Shown: piece after piece, positions 61,188 through 64,000 of the stretch | Layout of the letters: each line of letters starts with the position of its first letter | How positions within the stretch are numbered: the first letter of the stretch is position 1 | Assembly (NCBI GenBank): GCA_021831035.1 | Contig: JAKBNL010000011.1 | Location: 1-64,000 of the forward strand | DNA from: Actinomycetes bacterium | Lineage (GTDB): Bacteria; Actinomycetota; Acidimicrobiia; Acidimicrobiales; RAAP-2 | Length of the DNA stretch: 64,000 nt | Direction of reading: 5' to 3' | The notes under the pieces: model-generated | Databases searched by the model: none | The model's input: only the letters and a program-made list of their open reading frames with translations | Told to the model about the DNA's origin: nothing | Made by a program: the position numbers and the translations under genes

Positions 61188-61684
61188 CGTGGCTCGCCCG
61201 GTGATTGCCCGGCCGAGCACGCCCCGTGGGGGCCACGGGTGCGTCGCCCTCCGACGGCCGGCGGCACGAGGCTGAGGCTCGGGTCGAGATCGCCGGCTGT
61301 GGTCACCATCCGCCCGGACCCCGAACGCTGAGTCGGTCACCGCCGGAGGTTCGCGAGGCCGAAGGGGCGCTGAGGGCGATCCCCACGCGACGGTGTCGGG
61401 CTCGCCGTGGCCCGGTGGTGTCCGACGTCGCCGGCGGGGCCACGTTCACCGCTCGGGTGGTGACGCCCAGGCGGTCGCCGTCGTCGCCCTCCTCGATCGC
61501 GCTACCCGCCCACGGACTCAAGCACGACCCGTTCGCCCCCGCTCGGCTCGCGACCGGGAGGGGTGGCTCCGACCGGAACGACCCGCGACCACCCCTAACC
61601 GCTCGGGGTGGCGACGCGACGTCGTCGCGACGCGCCCGTCGGCCGTCACCGCGACGGCGAAAGGTCCGCGACTACCGTTGCGTG
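61188..61684. other. About 500-base gap without a recognised gene
   Basis: Open frames here are compositional only (Arg/Pro/Ser-rich, no motif). The only element seen is TACCGT at 61673-61678, 6 bases before the MFS GTG. The frame upstream of that GTG stays open but its translation does not look like protein. Confidence 0.5.
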
Positions 61685-62953
61685 GTGAGCACGCACGAGG
61701 CGGGGCCAGCCGGCGGCGAGCGTGCCCGACGGAGCCCCTTGCCCCCGCCCGGTCCGCTGCGCACCCTGACCAAGGCGACGCTCGCCAACACGGTGGGTAA
61801 CGGCCTCTACTACACCGTGGAGGTCCTGTTCTTCGCGCGCTCGGTCGGCATCCCCGTCCACCGGGTCGCCCTGGGCCTCGGCGTCGCGGCGGTCTTCGGC
61901 CTACTCGTCGCGATCCCGGCCGGGCACCTCTCGGACCACTGGGACCCTCGCTACGTCGTCGCGGTGGGCACGGCCGGCGAGGGCGCGGTCATGGCCTCAT
62001 TCACTCTCATCCACTCGTTCCTCCCCTTCCTCGTCCTCAACGTCGCCGCCGGCGCGCTGTCGGGGGCGGCGGGAGCGGGCCGTTCGGTCGTCATCGGGCG
62101 GATGGGCGAGGGCGAGAGCCGCGTCCGAGTGCTGGCGTACCAGCGGGCGGTGACGAACCTCGGCATGTCGGTCGGGATCGCCCTGTCGGGCGTGGGCCTG
62201 GCGATCGACACCCGCAGCGCCTACGTCGCGATGGTCCTGGGCAACGCACTCACCTTCCTTGTGGCCGCGGGCTACGTCCTGCGCCTCCCCGCCACTACGG
62301 CGCGACCGGTCGAGCCAGGACAGCGACGGGCCCCGATGACGATCGTCCTGCGCGACCGCCGATACCTCACGGCGTCGCTGCTCAACGGGCTCTTCGGGGT
62401 CCACTTCGTGATCCAGAGCGTCGCGCTGCCCCTCTGGGTCGTGGAGGACACGCGTGCGCCGCGCTGGTGGGTTTCGGTGCTGCTGGTCGTGAACACGCTC
62501 ATGGTCATCTCCCTACAGGTCCGCGCGAGTCGCGGCTCCGGTGACGTGGCCCACGCGGTGCGCGTGTACCGGCGCGCCGGCCTCCTCGTCGCCGTGGCCT
62601 GCGTGCTCTACGGCGCCGCCCACGGGCTCGACCCCGTCGCGGCGAGCGCGGTGCTGGTCCTCGCGATGGTCGCCCACTCCCTAGGCGAGATCCTGAGCTC
62701 GGGCGCCGCGTGGGGCATCGGCTACGGCCTCGCCCGCGAGGACCTGATGGGCCAGTACCAGGGGGCGTTCTCCCTCGGGCGCAGCGTCTCGGGCATCGTC
62801 GGGCCGAGCCTGGTCACCGCGCTCGCGATCGGCCTGGGACGCACGGGCTGGCTCGTCCTGGCCGGCGGCTTCGTCGTGGTCAGCGCCGCCTTCACACCCC
62901 TGGTCGCCGGCGCGCCCCGTGGGGCCGGGACGACCGCCGACGGAGGCGGATAG
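61685..62953 (+). CDS. Major facilitator superfamily transporter
   Basis: A 422-residue permease with 12 predicted helices in two halves. A cytoplasmic loop after helix 2 (AGHLSDHWDPRYV) is the degenerate MFS G-x3-D-R/K signature. No substrate is evident; drug or metabolite efflux is most likely. Of two consecutive GTG codons, the second (61685) is chosen because it stands 6 bases after TACCGT. Terminal Gly/Thr-rich tail. Confidence 0.85.
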   Translation: MSTHEAGPAGGERARRSPLPPPGPLRTLTKATLANTVGNGLYYTVEVLFFARSVGIPVHRVALGLGVAAVFGLLVAIPAGHLSDHWDPRYVVAVGTAGEGAVMASFTLIHSFLPFLVLNVAAGALSGAAGAGRSVVIGRMGEGESRVRVLAYQRAVTNLGMSVGIALSGVGLAIDTRSAYVAMVLGNALTFLVAAGYVLRLPATTARPVEPGQRRAPMTIVLRDRRYLTASLLNGLFGVHFVIQSVALPLWVVEDTRAPRWWVSVLLVVNTLMVISLQVRASRGSGDVAHAVRVYRRAGLLVAVACVLYGAAHGLDPVAASAVLVLAMVAHSLGEILSSGAAWGIGYGLAREDLMGQYQGAFSLGRSVSGIVGPSLVTALAIGLGRTGWLVLAGGFVVVSAAFTPLVAGAPRGAGTTADGGG

Positions 62954-63008
62954 GCCGAGCGGTATCCGGCCCGCGGCGGAGACCGTGGCCGCGGGCGCCC
63001 GGCGTGCT

Positions 63009-63641
63009 CTAGCGCTCGCGCGAGAACGTGAAGAGGCGCACGCCGGGCTCGAGGCGGCGGGCCGGCCCGACGAGCGCGTGCGAGCCCACGGCGTAGTCAC
63101 CGACGCCCGGCGAGTCGAACGACCGCTCGGCGAACCCCGAATCCCTCAGCCAACCCCGGATCGCCGGCGTGAGGTCCGGCTCCTCACGGTGGCGGGTCCA
63201 CACCGCCGTGGCGCCGGGAGAGCACAACTGCGGGAGCGCCCTAATCGTCCGCTCGACGTCGGCGTCGGGGATGTTCCCGAACACTCCACAGACGAGCACC
63301 AGGTCCGCCGGCACCGCCCCCTCGAACGCGTCGGTCGTGCTGGCGTCGCCCGTGACCACCTCCACGCCGTCGAGCCCGCGCTCGCGAGCCGTCGCGCGGG
63401 CCCGCTCGGCCAGCTCGGGATTGGACTCGACGAGCCGGGCCCGCACCCGACGGCCGGCCGGGTGCTCGGCGAGTACCGGCAGCAGATCCGCGCCAGACCC
63501 GCTACAGAGGCTGACCGCCCGGATTGAGGGAGCGTCACAGCGATCGAGGAAGGAGCGGATGTGGGCCTGGACGACCCGCAGACGTCGCGCGTGACGCGAG
63601 GTCGGGTCGGCGTAGCCCTCGTGCCAGGCGAGCCAGTCCAT
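63009..63641 (-). CDS. Class I SAM-dependent methyltransferase
   Basis: A 210-residue protein. VSLCSGSGADLLPVL is the SAM loop, ARLVESNPEL carries the acidic residue, VVTGDAS and LVLVCGVFGNIPD follow. The opening WLAWHEGYADPTSRHARRLRVVQ matches a family of small actinobacterial methyltransferases that act on unknown substrates. TAGCGT lies 12 bases before the ATG. Confidence 0.83.
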   Translation of the reverse strand: MDWLAWHEGYADPTSRHARRLRVVQAHIRSFLDRCDAPSIRAVSLCSGSGADLLPVLAEHPAGRRVRARLVESNPELAERARATARERGLDGVEVVTGDASTTDAFEGAVPADLVLVCGVFGNIPDADVERTIRALPQLCSPGATAVWTRHREEPDLTPAIRGWLRDSGFAERSFDSPGVGDYAVGSHALVGPARRLEPGVRLFTFSRER

Positions 63642-63762
63642 AGGTCTCGTCCCACGCTAGATCGCCGCGACGAGGGCGTCGTCGGGCGACGTCGCGCACG
63701 GGGCCCCCGGCGCGACCGGGAGCCCGGGGCCGACGAGGGGCTCCGGTAGCCTGGACAGTCCT

Positions 63763-64000
63763 ATGGCCCTCTCCATCGGCATCGTCGGGCTCCCCAACGT
63801 CGGCAAGTCCACCCTCTTCAACGCCCTGACCAAGAACCACGCCCTGGCGGCCAACTACCCCTTCGCCACGATCGAGCCGAACGTCGGGGTCGTCAACGTC
63901 CCCGACCCCCGCCTCACCGTGCTCGCCGGGATGTTCCACTCGGCGAAGGTCGTGCCGGCGACGGTGACCTTCGTCGACATCGCGGGGATCGTGCGCGGCG
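63763..64000 (+). CDS. ychF: Ribosome-binding ATPase YchF, N-terminal fragment (runs off the window)
   Basis: The first 79 residues of YchF/OLA1. The P-loop [14 protein letters not shown] with following [20 protein letters not shown] and [10 protein letters not shown] is diagnostic. Universally conserved Obg-family ATPase associated with ribosomes and redox stress. No Shine-Dalgarno site is clear; TAGCCT is 10 bases before the ATG. Confidence 0.95.
   Translation, partial: MALSIGIVGLPNVGKSTLFNALTKNHALAANYPFATIEPNVGVVNVPDPRLTVLAGMFHSAKVVPATVTFVDIAGIVRG

Noticed and set aside
61205..61684. In-frame N-terminal extension of the MFS transporter
   Set aside because: The extension is low-complexity and the GTG at 61685 has a leaderless promoter directly upstream.

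Overview
The window is about 64 kb of very GC-rich (roughly 70 %), tightly packed bacterial chromosome. Several things point to an actinobacterium. Two tiny ribosomal proteins typical of that phylum are present (bS22 at 13749 and bL37 at 19616), as are DUF3817, DUF1707, DUF3054 and F420/deazaflavin-type proteins. The blocks glmU-prs-rplY-pth and metG-tatD-(rpf position)-rsmA-ispE follow the mycobacterial order. The absence of a true Rpf domain and the gene mix suggest a deep lineage such as Acidimicrobiia; that placement is inference.

Layout. 1-7.5 kb: information and cell-wall genes on the minus strand (mfd fragment, pth, rplY, an AftB-like GT-C enzyme, prs, a shortened glmU), then an alpha/beta hydrolase and tRNA-Gln. 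7.6-13.3 kb: an OmpR-type two-component system followed by an overlapping redox operon (Thr-rich membrane anchor, ApbE, bis-heme membrane protein, NuoF-like flavoprotein, ferredoxin). 13.3-23 kb: bS22, ispE, rsmA, a PASTA/double-psi-barrel cell-wall protein, tatD, metG, rsmI, bL37, GDPD, small membrane proteins, CtaG and a PfkB kinase. 23-37 kb: pepN, a GDT1-type cation transporter, a methyltransferase/terpene-cyclase-like/GT4 cluster, acyl-CoA dehydrogenase, SDR, NifU, P450, AhpD-like protein, carbonic anhydrase, GNAT and amidase. 37-41.4 kb: a phosphate-uptake locus split into pstB (+) and pstSCA (-), both with matching PHO-box promoters. 41-51 kb: many short convergent gene pairs (thymidine kinase, peptidases, sugar kinase, PAP2, a glutaredoxin-thioredoxin reductase fusion, hypotheticals, acetyltransferases). 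51.3-57 kb: a four-gene CoA-acylating 2-oxoacid oxidoreductase operon with an NAD(P)H/FAD subunit, facing an LldD-type hydroxyacid dehydrogenase. 57-64 kb: a looser region with three gaps of 350-600 bp, a CrtI-like oxidoreductase, an ICMT-like methyltransferase, tRNA-Arg, two tiny membrane proteins, an MFS carrier, a methyltransferase and the start of ychF.

Two genome-wide habits stand out. Most operon-first genes carry a TAnnnT hexamer only 6-8 bases before an ATG/GTG, the signature of leaderless transcripts. Many convergent genes also share one CTAG as a double stop codon. The main candidate systems are the ApbE/bis-heme/NuoF-like electron-transfer operon and the lactate (or mandelate) to acyl-CoA module at 51-57 kb.
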